Below are positions 30,078-37,476 of a DNA stretch of 58,968 bases, in pieces. Within the stretch, counting starts at the first letter, position 1. The number at the start of each line of letters is the position of its first letter. The translations under genes were made by a program, and so were the position numbers. The stretch covers positions 1 through 58,968 of IMG/VR virus record IMGVR_UViG_3300025889_000133, one strand, 5' to 3'. The stretch comes from a virus. A model generated the notes under the pieces. That model was given only the letters and a program-made list of their open reading frames with translations. It did no database searches and had not been told where the DNA came from.

Positions 30078-30751
30078 AGACCGATGAAGCGGCGCTGCAA
30101 CCGTCGCTGCGCCCTGGGCCGCAGCTCCCGATGGTGCTGCCACACGCTGTCGTCTTCGCCAACGGCGACCACGCCTACATCGTTCGTCACCGCGACGCGA
30201 TCGGCGACTTCTTCTGCCTGCGCACCCTGGCCGAGCTCGAGCAGTTCTACTCCGAGCTCGAGGGGCAGCCGCATCGTGCCGAGCTCGCCGCCGGAGGCTC
30301 TCGCTGGGCAGCTGCCGACGAAGCTGTCGCTGATGGCATCGTCGCGCAGCGGAGCGACTCGCACCCGCGGCTGGTGTGGGCGCAGAGCGTCGGCATCGAG
30401 CGGCCGTTGCCGGGTTGGCGCGATGGTCGTGGCTTCGCAGGCTGCAGCTCCTGCGAGAAGCACCAGCGCTACCGCGGCTACGAGCCGACCGCCATCACGG
30501 GCGACTGGCAGACCGACCCGCCGCTCGCAACCGCTCGCCGGCTGCTGACCGACCCGGCACACGCGCCGATCGCGCTCGATGACGCCAACACCTCCACGCA
30601 GGCCGTGTTCATGCTTGCCCGAGGCCCGCGGCAGCACGCCCACGGGATCACCATCTCGTGCCCGGTCCGGCGGCTGGCCTCCGGGCGCATCGCCCTCGAG
30701 GCCATGGCCCGTGAGCTGGCGAAGCAGATCCACGAGGCGCGCCTGGCTTGA
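30074..30751 (+). CDS. Hypothetical protein (225 aa)
   Basis: ATG 30074 overlaps the Tat-protein stop as ATGA and follows GGGAGGCTGCC. Alpha/beta with FAGCSSCEKHQRYRGYEPTA in the middle and a helical Arg/Ala-rich C-terminus. Not recognised. Its last codons overlap the -35 of the next promoter. Confidence 0.85.
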   Translation: MKTDEAALQPSLRPGPQLPMVLPHAVVFANGDHAYIVRHRDAIGDFFCLRTLAELEQFYSELEGQPHRAELAAGGSRWAAADEAVADGIVAQRSDSHPRLVWAQSVGIERPLPGWRDGRGFAGCSSCEKHQRYRGYEPTAITGDWQTDPPLATARRLLTDPAHAPIALDDANTSTQAVFMLARGPRQHAHGITISCPVRRLASGRIALEAMARELAKQIHEARLA

Positions 30752-30777
30752 CTGCCTATGATGGCTCTCGCTATCAT
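30748..30777 (+). promoter_or_regulatory. Promoter with palindrome, upstream of the ribbon-helix-helix-like gene
   Basis: TTGACT (30748-30753), an 18-base spacer and TATCAT (30772-30777) make the best sigma-70 match of the window. ATGATGG-N6-CTATCAT (30758-30777) is an inverted repeat with one mismatch that covers the spacer and -10, a likely operator. Confidence 0.65.
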
Positions 30778-30804
30778 GAGCTGGCACATGGAGGCAGCAC
30801 AGCA

Positions 30805-31224
30805 ATGGCCGCTGAAGTCCTGGAAATGATGTCGCTGCGTCTGACCGAGGAGTCGGACGTGGCTGCACTCGACGCGCTCGTCGGGCGCTTCGGCTCACCG
30901 TCTCGGGTCGAGGCCGTCCGTGAGGCCATCCGTCGGGTGGCTGCCGAGGCGCCGATGCCGGCCGACGTGATGCTCTGGTACAAGGGCAAGGATGGCGTCG
31001 CAGCGCGGCTGTTCGCCACCGAGATGCACCAGGGCCCGATGACGGCGCTGGCCGCGCTCGAGCGCGCGGTGGCCTTGGAGAAGCGCGGCTTCGCCGTGCG
31101 CGCAGAGCAGATGCCCGAGCTGCCGGCGAGGCTGCGGCCGCATGCTGATGCCGAGGAGCTCTGCCAGGCCTGTGGCTGCGCTGCCGATGACCACGACGAG
31201 AGCTGCAAGCGCGGTGCACGATGA
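30805..31224 (+). CDS. Ribbon-helix-helix-like protein with Cys tail (139 aa)
   Basis: The ATG at 30805 has GGAGG 10 bases upstream. An earlier TTG (30748) lies in the promoter and is rejected. MMSLRLTEESDVAALDALVG, then SPSRVEAVREAIRRVAAEA has the strand-helix-helix pattern of CopG/Arc-type regulators. The rest is helical, and the C-terminus CQACGCAADDHDESC may bind zinc. A palindromic promoter lies directly upstream, so autoregulation is plausible. Confidence 0.7.
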   Translation: MAAEVLEMMSLRLTEESDVAALDALVGRFGSPSRVEAVREAIRRVAAEAPMPADVMLWYKGKDGVAARLFATEMHQGPMTALAALERAVALEKRGFAVRAEQMPELPARLRPHADAEELCQACGCAADDHDESCKRGAR

Positions 31225-31793
31225 GCTTCAAGTACGCGACCCCAGACCCCAAGAGCCTCGCGCGTATGGGCATGCTGATCATCAACCCGCCCAGGGGCGA
31301 AGACGGCGCTATCGAGGTCTGCTGCGAGTGCGGCAACCGGATCCCCGCGCAGTGCATCCGCCGCTACGGCGAGCTCCGCTCCTTACAGCACCCCGAGGTG
31401 GCTGGCGTCGACTGCTTCATCCTCGCGTCGGCCTCGTCGGTGGTGTCCGTGTCGACCTGCCAGCGGGGCTGCGGCCTGCCGATCGACAAGTTCACTGTGC
31501 TCGACCTTGGCGGCTACGCGCCGGTGCTCGGTCATGGCCTCACTGCGGATGGCACCGCCTGGAACTTCCACGCTCCTGACGGTGTCTGGTCGGTGCACGT
31601 CGGCTGCATCGACGGCGCCGTCGGCTGCGTCAGCGACCGCAGCGCCGAGCTCATCGTCGAGGGCGACGACTGGCACATGTGGATGGGCTTGTATCGGCTG
31701 CGTGCGGACGTGCTGGCGCGGATCCGCTTCGCGCTGACCCCGTGGGGCAACGTCGTGTGCGGCCGCGTGACTGCTGAAGGAGGTGAGGCATGA
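31221..31793 (+). CDS. Hypothetical Cys-containing protein (190 aa)
   Basis: ATG 31221 overlaps the upstream stop as ATGA; no clear ribosome site. EVCCECGNRIPAQC and STCQRGCG suggest a metal-binding N-terminal half. Beta-rich C-terminal half (WSVHVGCIDGAVGCVSDRSA). Not recognised. Confidence 0.8.
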   Translation: MSFKYATPDPKSLARMGMLIINPPRGEDGAIEVCCECGNRIPAQCIRRYGELRSLQHPEVAGVDCFILASASSVVSVSTCQRGCGLPIDKFTVLDLGGYAPVLGHGLTADGTAWNFHAPDGVWSVHVGCIDGAVGCVSDRSAELIVEGDDWHMWMGLYRLRADVLARIRFALTPWGNVVCGRVTAEGGEA

Positions 31794-32119
31794 GCGATCC
31801 TACCGGGTTCGACGCAGCTCCGGCTCACTACGCCGGCGGCCGCGAGGTGATCGACATCATCCGGGACCGTCTCGGTGATGCCGGCTTCATCGCCTTCTGC
31901 GAGGGCAACGAGATCAAGTACCGCATGCGCGCTGGTCTCAAAGGTGACGCGTTCGAAGACCTGCGGAAGGCCCGTTGGTACCGAGAGATGGCGGATTGTA
32001 CTCTTGGGCTTGGTCCTGACCCGCGGTCTGGCCGCCCAGGCTTCACCAGCTACCGTCGCGGCGAGCTTGGCGACAGCGACAAGGCCCAGCTCGAGAAGCT
32101 CGGCAAGGTGAAGCCATGA
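31790..32119 (+). CDS. DUF3310-family protein (109 aa)
   Basis: HYAGGREVIDIIRDRLGDAG, FIAFCEGNEIKYRMRAGLKG and EDLRKARWYREM match the DUF3310 signature (HYxGG, CxGNxxKYxxRxGxK, DLxKAxWY). T7 gp1.7, a member, has nucleotide kinase activity, but the wider family is poorly characterised. GGAGGTGAGGC precedes the start. Likely linked to nucleotide metabolism. Confidence 0.85.
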   Translation: MSDPTGFDAAPAHYAGGREVIDIIRDRLGDAGFIAFCEGNEIKYRMRAGLKGDAFEDLRKARWYREMADCTLGLGPDPRSGRPGFTSYRRGELGDSDKAQLEKLGKVKP

Positions 32120-32238
32120 GGTTCATCATCGACAGCTGGCGCCTCATGTCGCAGCGGGACCAGCGCCTGCGCTTCTTCATCTGCTTCCCTGGCGCCCTGG
32201 TGCGCTACTACTACGCGCGGGTATGCCATGAGCCATGA
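32116..32238 (+). CDS. Small basic hydrophobic protein (40 aa)
   Basis: MRFIIDSWRLMSQRDQRLRF, then FICFPGALVRYYYARVCHEP. Overlaps the upstream stop as ATGA and the downstream gene by 11 bases. Amphipathic and aromatic; may associate with membrane. Not recognised. Confidence 0.65.
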   Translation: MRFIIDSWRLMSQRDQRLRFFICFPGALVRYYYARVCHEP

Positions 32239-32506
32239 GGCGCTGCTGGAGGAGCTGGCTGCGCTGGAGCACCGGCAGTGGGCCCACTGGACGAACTACA
32301 TGCTGTGCGTCCTGGCACCGCTGCTGTGCTTGGCCGATGACGCTGATGTCCCGGAACCGGGTACGCCGGAGGCGAACGCGCTCGACGCCCTGGTTCGCTG
32401 GCGCCGGCAGATCGCTACGCCGTACGCGGAGCTCAGCGAGTCCGAGCGCGAAAGCGACCGCGAGTGGGCTCGTGAAGTGCTCGCCATCGTGGGGGACGCG
32501 TCATGA
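32228..32506 (+). CDS. RyR-domain-like phage protein (92 aa)
   Basis: ELAALEHRQWAHWTNYML and RWRRQIATPYAELSESERES-DREWAREVL resemble the small RyR-like domain found alone in many phage proteins (PYxxLSExE..DR motif). Known examples lack a clear role. An insertion with acidic residues separates the two parts. Family resemblance is from memory. Confidence 0.7.
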   Translation: MSHEALLEELAALEHRQWAHWTNYMLCVLAPLLCLADDADVPEPGTPEANALDALVRWRRQIATPYAELSESERESDREWAREVLAIVGDAS

Positions 32507-32904
32507 ACAGCGATGAGAAGGTCGCCACCCTGCAGCAGGTCGCCGACTACTGGTCTGGTCGGACCCGCCCGCCGCGGGACACCGACTCCGGCGAGTACAG
32601 CATCACGCACTGCTACGGCGACGACACCTACACGCTCTACGGCAGCTGCCTGCTCATCGCCAAGGACGCGAAGCGGCTGGCTGAGCGCCCAGACATCGTG
32701 GTCGAAGCCCGCCACGACCCGAACAGCGGGGCCTGGATCAAGGTGAAGGCCTCCGATGTCGGCTCGCTTGGCTTCAGCCGCCAGATGTCGGACGAGGCGC
32801 GCGAAGCGGCTGGCCGCCGGCTGCGCAAGGTGCGCGCTGCTGCGGCTGCGCCCGAGCCCCTGCCCGAGAGGGCGACCGAGTTCGCCTTCGACATCGACTT
32901 CTGA
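32503..32904 (+). CDS. Short paralogue of the 17716-18666 N-terminal domain (133 aa)
   Basis: QQVADYWSGRTR, EYSITHCYGDDTYTLYG and SCLLIAKDAKRLAERPDIVV align by eye with NNDEVAHYWAGKTQ, FDGPYLFSYSTLIG of the minus-strand protein. Its long helical C-terminus is absent. ATGA overlap with the upstream gene. Function unknown. Confidence 0.8.
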   Translation: MNSDEKVATLQQVADYWSGRTRPPRDTDSGEYSITHCYGDDTYTLYGSCLLIAKDAKRLAERPDIVVEARHDPNSGAWIKVKASDVGSLGFSRQMSDEAREAAGRRLRKVRAAAAAPEPLPERATEFAFDIDF

Positions 32905-32908
32905 CCCT

Positions 32909-32924
32909 CGGCGGCCCCCCGCCG
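32909..32924 (+). terminator. Possible terminator ending the 29.2-32.9 kb unit
   Basis: CGGCGG-CCCC-CCGCCG forms a 6-bp GC stem followed by TTGCGTCTT. The short, interrupted T-tract makes it moderate at best. It abuts the next promoter. Confidence 0.45.
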
Positions 32925-32940
32925 TTGCGTCTTGAGCAAC
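32924..32940. promoter_or_regulatory. Operator candidate, GTTGC-N7-GCAAC palindrome (copy C)
   Basis: GTTGC-GTCTTGA-GCAAC overlaps the -35 box and ends 7 bases before the -10. Same arms as copies A, B and D. Confidence 0.6.
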
Positions 32941-32953
32941 ACTGCGCTACCCT
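32925..32953 (+). promoter_or_regulatory. Promoter for the morphogenesis unit at 32.98 kb
   Basis: TTGCGT (32925-32930), 17-base spacer and TACCCT (32948-32953) preceded by GC. A strong ribosome site and GTG start follow 24 bases downstream. Confidence 0.55.
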
Positions 32954-32977
32954 CTCCACGCAAGAAGGAGCTGCTCC

Positions 32978-33751
32978 GTGCCCACTCCGATCGTGACCAA
33001 CCCCTCTGCCCCCGCGCCGCGCGGTGGGCCTCCCCCCCAGGCCGCCGCCTTTCTGATGGACCACCAGCAGGTCTACGCGGACCTTCTCACGAGCAGCCTG
33101 CCCCACCCGCTGCTCACCGTGGCGATCTACAGTCTGCTCGTCTCCAACAACGACATCGCGGCGGCGGGTCACGCCGCCGGCGACACCAACGTCGTCTCGA
33201 GCGCGCTGCAGGTGATGGAGGCCATTCTCACCAACGAGCCGTCGCTGGCCGACATCGCCAGCGACAGCCCCGAGATGTACATCGGCAGGGTGTGGCTCCT
33301 CATCGACCTCGAGGTCATGACGTCGCTGCTCCCCGCTTCGATGCTGACCCCCGAGCTGGTCACCACGATCATCGAGGTGGGGGAAGTGCTGCGCCAGCGC
33401 GATGCTCTGGAGAGCCGCATCGGAGCCGGCCAGGCGCCGACCGTGGTGCAGGCAGCCCCGAGCCACCCCAACCTCTCCCCTGCTGCAGCAGCGCTTCGCG
33501 CGAAGGCGCTGGGGGGAGCCGCTCCCCGCCAGGAGAGCGTGGGGGCGCCTCGCGGAGCTCCGCTGCAGGGCTTCGCCCGTCTGGCTGAGCCCGCGCCCGC
33601 AGACTCCTCCGAGCACGTGGATCTCGATGGCTCGGACCGCGTGAAGCGCGTCCTCGCCGCACTCGGCGAGGAGTTCGACGAAGCCGACCCCAATGCGCTG
33701 AGCGCTGCCCTGCGGAGGCGGATCCAGCACACCCACCCCCAGCAGCAGTAG
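32978..33751 (+). CDS. Hypothetical protein, GTG start (257 aa)
   Basis: The GTG at 32978 follows AAGAAGGAGCTGCTCC. A Pro-rich N-terminus precedes a helical hydrophobic domain (YADLLTSSLPHPLLTVAIYS, WLLIDLEVMTSLLPASML). The C-terminal part is acidic and Ala/Pro-rich. It starts the rightward unit leading to the convergent portal gene. Not recognised; a virion assembly factor is possible. Confidence 0.8.
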   Translation: MPTPIVTNPSAPAPRGGPPPQAAAFLMDHQQVYADLLTSSLPHPLLTVAIYSLLVSNNDIAAAGHAAGDTNVVSSALQVMEAILTNEPSLADIASDSPEMYIGRVWLLIDLEVMTSLLPASMLTPELVTTIIEVGEVLRQRDALESRIGAGQAPTVVQAAPSHPNLSPAAAALRAKALGGAAPRQESVGAPRGAPLQGFARLAEPAPADSSEHVDLDGSDRVKRVLAALGEEFDEADPNALSAALRRRIQHTHPQQQ

Positions 33752-33758
33752 CCAGCCC

Positions 33759-34550
33759 ATGGGCCTGTTCCGCCGCTCTACAGCTTCGCAGGTAGCTCCG
33801 GCTGCGCCGGCTCCCGCAGCCGCAGCCGCAGCCGCAGCCGCAGTCGCAGTCGCAGTCGCAGCCGCAGCGCCCCCGCCTGCGCCTACAGAGCGCCGGGTCT
33901 CGCTGGTCCTGCCGGGTGATCTGGCGGACCGGGTGGAAGAGCTGCGACAGCGGCTCAACTCCAGTGCCTTCGCCCAGCGCACTCGCCGGGAGGTCACCTT
34001 CGAGGAGGCCGTCCTGTGGGCGCTGTACGATGGGGTCTCGCCGGCGGAGGCTGTCGCGGCGCCGCCGCCTGCCACTCCGGTGGGGTTCGAGCCAAGGCCT
34101 GCAGCTGCGCCTGCGGCTGCGCCTGCAGCTGCGCCTGCAGCTGCGCCTGCGGCGGCGTCGGCTGCGGGCTTGGTGATCTCCGAGCCCTCGGCGGCTGCTC
34201 CCACTCCCACGACACCCCGGGCTCCGACTCGGATGTTCCTCCCCGACGGTGACCGCTGCATCGAGGCGGATGCGGCCGCGGTGGCCTCCTACGTCTACCG
34301 GGGCTGGCGTCGCTTCCTGCGAACGGACAAGAGCACTGGGATGGCCTTCCAGTGCTTCTGGTGGCCCCACGCCGACCGGGACCCTGGCCAGCTGGAGCCC
34401 AGGGCGGTGCGCCTGCCCTCCGACCATCGGTTCGACGGAGTGGTCGACGTGCTGCCCGCCTTCCCCCACGATGCTGCCAGCGTCAAGCCAGGCTTCGGCG
34501 CAGGAGGTGCGGGAGCGGCCCCGCAGCTGGTGCTTCATGTCCCGAACTGA
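33759..34550 (+). CDS. Protein with Ala/Pro low-complexity linkers (263 aa)
   Basis: Two disordered linkers, Ala/Val-rich at residues 14-42 and Pro-Ala-Ala repeats at about 105-140, separate folded parts. One contains RRVSLVLPGDLADRVEELRQ, which looks like a ribbon-helix-helix or small helical domain. The other is YVYRGWRRFLRTDKSTGMAF near the C-terminus. The linkers are encoded by simple 6- and 12-base repeats. Ribosome site weak. Unknown function. Confidence 0.75.
   Translation: MGLFRRSTASQVAPAAPAPAAAAAAAAAVAVAVAAAAPPPAPTERRVSLVLPGDLADRVEELRQRLNSSAFAQRTRREVTFEEAVLWALYDGVSPAEAVAAPPPATPVGFEPRPAAAPAAAPAAAPAAAPAAASAAGLVISEPSAAAPTPTTPRAPTRMFLPDGDRCIEADAAAVASYVYRGWRRFLRTDKSTGMAFQCFWWPHADRDPGQLEPRAVRLPSDHRFDGVVDVLPAFPHDAASVKPGFGAGGAGAAPQLVLHVPN
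33816..33868. repeat. Hexanucleotide tandem repeat
   Basis: About nine copies of GCAGCC, three of them as GCAGTC, encode the Ala/Val linker of the 33759-34550 protein. Likely prone to slippage. Confidence 0.75.
34099..34151. repeat. 12-base tandem repeat
   Basis: Units of CTGCAGCTGCGC (some CTGCGGCTGCGC) encode repeated Pro-Ala-Ala-Ala in the second linker of the same protein. Confidence 0.7.
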
Positions 34551-35274
34551 CGATCTGTCGGAGTGGGGGGAGGACGCGTGGGGCGACGCTGCTGACGCAG
34601 CCAGCGCAGCCGGCGCAGCCAGCGCAGCCGAGGCGAAGCCGCGCCCCGTCAACGGCCCGCTGCGGGCGGAAGCGCTCGTGGTAGCCAGGGACAGCGAAGA
34701 CGCCGACCCGAGAGTGGTCGCTCTCCAGCGCCGCAGCGAGCTGAGCGAGGCGCTCTATGACGTCATGCTGGCGCGGAGCTTCGCCATCTCGGTGGCCGAC
34801 GCCGCTGCGATCATGGGTATCGACGAGGAGCTCGCCTGGCAGCTCTACACCGAACACCCCCAGTGGCTGCAGATCGAGCGGAAGCTGGAGATGGTGTCTC
34901 GGGCGAAGACCCGGGCCAGGGCGGTTGCGGCCACGGAGAAGGTCGTGCCGATGCTCACGCGCATCATCGACATCGACCTGGACGAGTCCACTCGACTGGC
35001 GGCGGAGCTCGCCGCTGACGGCGACGACGACGGGAAGCGCCGACGTGGCAGGCCAGTCGTGGCACGGCCCCCGGTATCCGCCACCGAGCAGATCGCCGCG
35101 GCGGAGATGCTGCTGAAGCTCGGAACCCACGCGGAGTTCAACGAGGCGGCGATGGCTGCCGCTGCGGAAGCTGCGGGGGGCAGTGAGATCGAAGTCGCAG
35201 TCGGAGCGAAGGACGGGGAGATCCGCGCCGCGCTCCGCGCACGCATGCGCCGGCCGAGCGGCGAAGGGGGGTAG
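34537..35274 (+). CDS. Helical protein, candidate small terminase or DNA-binding factor (245 aa)
   Basis: The ATG at 34537 (MSRTDDLSEW) overlaps the upstream gene by 14 bases. After an acidic Ala-rich N-terminus, LYDVMLARSFAISVADAAAI-MGIDEELAWQLYTEHP has helix-turn-helix spacing, followed by a long helical, Arg/Ala-rich region. Position in the packaging/assembly block and the HTH would suit a small terminase subunit, but no family match is seen and the gene is not next to the large subunit. Confidence 0.7.
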   Translation: MSRTDDLSEWGEDAWGDAADAASAAGAASAAEAKPRPVNGPLRAEALVVARDSEDADPRVVALQRRSELSEALYDVMLARSFAISVADAAAIMGIDEELAWQLYTEHPQWLQIERKLEMVSRAKTRARAVAATEKVVPMLTRIIDIDLDESTRLAAELAADGDDDGKRRRGRPVVARPPVSATEQIAAAEMLLKLGTHAEFNEAAMAAAAEAAGGSEIEVAVGAKDGEIRAALRARMRRPSGEGG

Positions 35275-35276
35275 TG

Positions 35277-35942
35277 ATGGCGACGCTATGGGACGTCGGC
35301 TGCGGCAACGCCGCGTGCCCGACCAAGTTCGAGGTGGCGATCCCGGACGTGTGGAGCGACGAGATGGAGCAGACGTTGGAGAACTACGTCTGCGCGAACT
35401 GCGGGGGGGAGCTGCAGCAGCTCAGCGCGGATGGGCACTTCTCCATCTTCCGCCCCCTGGAGCTACCGGACGGCACGGTCGCGCACTCTCGCCGCGAGCT
35501 CGACTACGCGACGAAGCTCCACGAGGAGGAGACCGGAGGCAAGAAGACCCTGGCCATCACGGAGATGTCGCGGGCAGAGTGGAACCAGCGGGGGGAGGAG
35601 GCAGAGCATCGGGGCTGGCTCCATCGCCAGAAGGCGGGGGTGACCCCCCGAGACATGGCGGAGCGCGACAGGCAGACGAAGCTGCAGGAGGCGCAGGCTC
35701 GGCAGGAAGCCGAGCGACGCAACGAAGACCCGGACTTGGCAGCGGAGGCGGCGAGAGCGGCTGTGCCTGCCTTCCGCGCCGCGCCTGATCCGAACACCCC
35801 AGGGCGTGCAGTGCGGGAGGGGAGGGCGCTGACGTCCACCCCAGGGATCGGAGTCGCCGCCGGCGCCGCGTCGGACCGCAGTGCGCTGCTCAAGCAGGCG
35901 GCGGCGTCTGCGAAGGCTGCGCCGTCGGAGAGGGCGGGGTAG
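35277..35942 (+). CDS. Protein with N-terminal zinc ribbon and charged helical tail (221 aa)
   Basis: The ATG at 35277 follows GAAGGGGGGTAGTG. Cys pairs at CGNAAC (about residues 9-14) and CANC (43-46) suggest a zinc ribbon. The remainder is a long charged helix with Arg/Glu/Gln/Ala. Could be a scaffold or assembly factor. Not recognised. Confidence 0.75.
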   Translation: MATLWDVGCGNAACPTKFEVAIPDVWSDEMEQTLENYVCANCGGELQQLSADGHFSIFRPLELPDGTVAHSRRELDYATKLHEEETGGKKTLAITEMSRAEWNQRGEEAEHRGWLHRQKAGVTPRDMAERDRQTKLQEAQARQEAERRNEDPDLAAEAARAAVPAFRAAPDPNTPGRAVREGRALTSTPGIGVAAGAASDRSALLKQAAASAKAAPSERAG

Positions 35943-35996
35943 TCTGAACGAGAAGACGCGCCGCGCTGCGCGTGAACCAGCAACACGAGGTGAGCG

Positions 35997-36524
35997 ATGG
36001 ACATGAAGAAGGAGCTCGAGGACACCGAGGGCACCCCCTGGGAGAAGACCACCAAGAACGCGGCCAAGATCATGGACATGGCCTCGAGTCTCGACGCGGC
36101 GCTGGACAAGGCGGAGGAGGGGGGCGCCGAGGCGGAGGGCGAGCCCTCCGAGGAAGGTGGCGCTCCCGCTGGCAGCGACGACGACACGGCGAATCGCTTG
36201 GCGACCGACCTGGGCATGGACATCGAGGAGGCGAAGAAGCTCGTCGCCGCCGCCAAGGACTTCCCCGGCACGAAGGGGATGGAGGGGACCGCGCTGGTCT
36301 CCGCGCTCATGGACGACCCGGTTCTGCTGGCGGATCTCCGCGATGCCGCCAAGGGTGGGGGCAAGCCCGCGGGTGACTCCGAGGGGGAGGAGCCACCGCC
36401 TGCCGAGGAGCCACCTGCCGAGGAGCCGCCGATGGACGCCTTCGCCGCAGGTCCCCCGGGGATGGGGGCAGGGCCCGCTCGCACCGGCGCGGCCTTCGGT
36501 CCGGATGAGTGGGAGAAGGCATGA
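35997..36524 (+). CDS. Acidic helical protein, scaffold-like (175 aa)
   Basis: ATG 35997 follows GAGGTGAGCG. The protein is acidic, helical and Gly/Pro/Glu-rich, with EEPPPAEEPPAEEPP repeats late. Highly charged, low-complexity helical proteins near capsid genes are often scaffolds, which is the only basis for the suggestion. Confidence 0.75.
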   Translation: MDMKKELEDTEGTPWEKTTKNAAKIMDMASSLDAALDKAEEGGAEAEGEPSEEGGAPAGSDDDTANRLATDLGMDIEEAKKLVAAAKDFPGTKGMEGTALVSALMDDPVLLADLRDAAKGGGKPAGDSEGEEPPPAEEPPAEEPPMDAFAAGPPGMGAGPARTGAAFGPDEWEKA

Positions 36525-37459
36525 GCGACCGCGTCGGCATGCCGCTGGAGGGCTTCGCGCCCTCCGGCATCACTCCGGCCGCGCCGGCTGCGCCGGCCGC
36601 GCCGGCTGCGCCGGCTGCGCCGGTCGAGCCGGCCGAGCCCGTGGTCGAGCCGGCTGCGCCCGTGGTCGAGCCGGCTGCGCCGGTCGAGCCGGCCGAGCCC
36701 GAGCCTGTGGCCGAGCCCACGCCCGAGCCGGAGCCGCCGCCCGAGCCGTACCGCATCGCTGACGACGAGCGGGGCAGCTACGGGGAGCTGGGTGCCGCCG
36801 TGTGGTTCGACTCCGCGGTGGCCGCCGTGCCGGAGGAGCATCGAGAGGCGATGCTCGCGACGATGCGGGAGTGGGGCGACATTGCCACGGCGCGGCAGGG
36901 GTTGGAGGAGCTCGGGGCCTCCATCGACGGCAGGATTGAGCGACTGGACGCCTTGCTGAACGCCGACGGCCATGAGACGAAGAAGGCGCTCATGGCCGAG
37001 GTCCGCGGCGTCATCGACACCGAGGTGGCGGCTCCTCTGCGAGAGGCCATCGAGTCGTTCGAGGCCCGCGCGGCGGCGGAGCTGCGTGAGTGGGTGGAGG
37101 AGGCGTCGCCCCAGGTGGTGAACGATCCGGAGCTTCGCGAGCTCTACGGCGACCTCTACGACACCATGAGGCAGCGCCACCCGGAGATGAAGGAGTACGC
37201 ACTCCGCCGCCGGGTGCTGAACGCGGTGCTGCGAGGGGTCGAGCCGGCGGAGCCTGCGCCCGCAGCTGCTCCTGCTCCCGCCCCCGCAGCTGCGCCTGCG
37301 CCTGCGCCCGCCTCTGCTCCGAGGGCGAAGCCGAAGGGCCCTGGGGTGCTCGGGGACGTCACCCCTGCGAAGGTGGAGGGGGCGAGGCCCGGCTGGCGGG
37401 AGCGGGGGAGCGCCCTGGCGGGGCAGGTCGCTCCCAAGGAGTGGTTCTCCCGCGAGTAG
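36521..37459 (+). CDS. Pro/Ala/Glu-repeat helical protein, scaffold-like (312 aa)
   Basis: The ATG at 36521 (MSDRVGMPLE) overlaps the upstream stop as ATGA. Residues 20-75 are (Ala-Pro-Ala) and (Val-Glu-Pro-Ala) repeats. A helical central domain of about 150 residues follows (WGDIATARQGLEELGASIDG), then a second Ala/Pro linker and a basic end. Size and helical content fit a scaffold or core protein. It converges on the portal gene. Confidence 0.75.
   Translation: MSDRVGMPLEGFAPSGITPAAPAAPAAPAAPAAPVEPAEPVVEPAAPVVEPAAPVEPAEPEPVAEPTPEPEPPPEPYRIADDERGSYGELGAAVWFDSAVAAVPEEHREAMLATMREWGDIATARQGLEELGASIDGRIERLDALLNADGHETKKALMAEVRGVIDTEVAAPLREAIESFEARAAAELREWVEEASPQVVNDPELRELYGDLYDTMRQRHPEMKEYALRRRVLNAVLRGVEPAEPAPAAAPAPAPAAAPAPAPASAPRAKPKGPGVLGDVTPAKVEGARPGWRERGSALAGQVAPKEWFSRE
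36575..36715. repeat. Pro/Ala/Glu-coding imperfect tandem repeats
   Basis: Repeated GCCGGCTGCGCC, GTCGAGCCGGC and GCCGAGCC units encode the N-terminal linker of the 36521-37459 protein. Confidence 0.7.
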
Positions 37460-37476
37460 CCGCGCTGGTGCGGCTA
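37457..37476. terminator. Convergent hairpin containing both stop codons
   Basis: TAGCCGC-GCTGGT-GCGGCTA is a perfect inverted repeat. The first TAG is the stop of the rightward gene and the final CTA is the stop (TAG) of the leftward portal gene, so only 14 bases separate the two coding ends. It could act as a bidirectional terminator, without T-tracts. Confidence 0.55.

Noticed and set aside
30748-30804. TTG start extending the ribbon-helix-helix-like protein
   Set aside because: The TTG is the first triplet of the -35 box of the promoter that would transcribe the gene, and no ribosome site precedes it.
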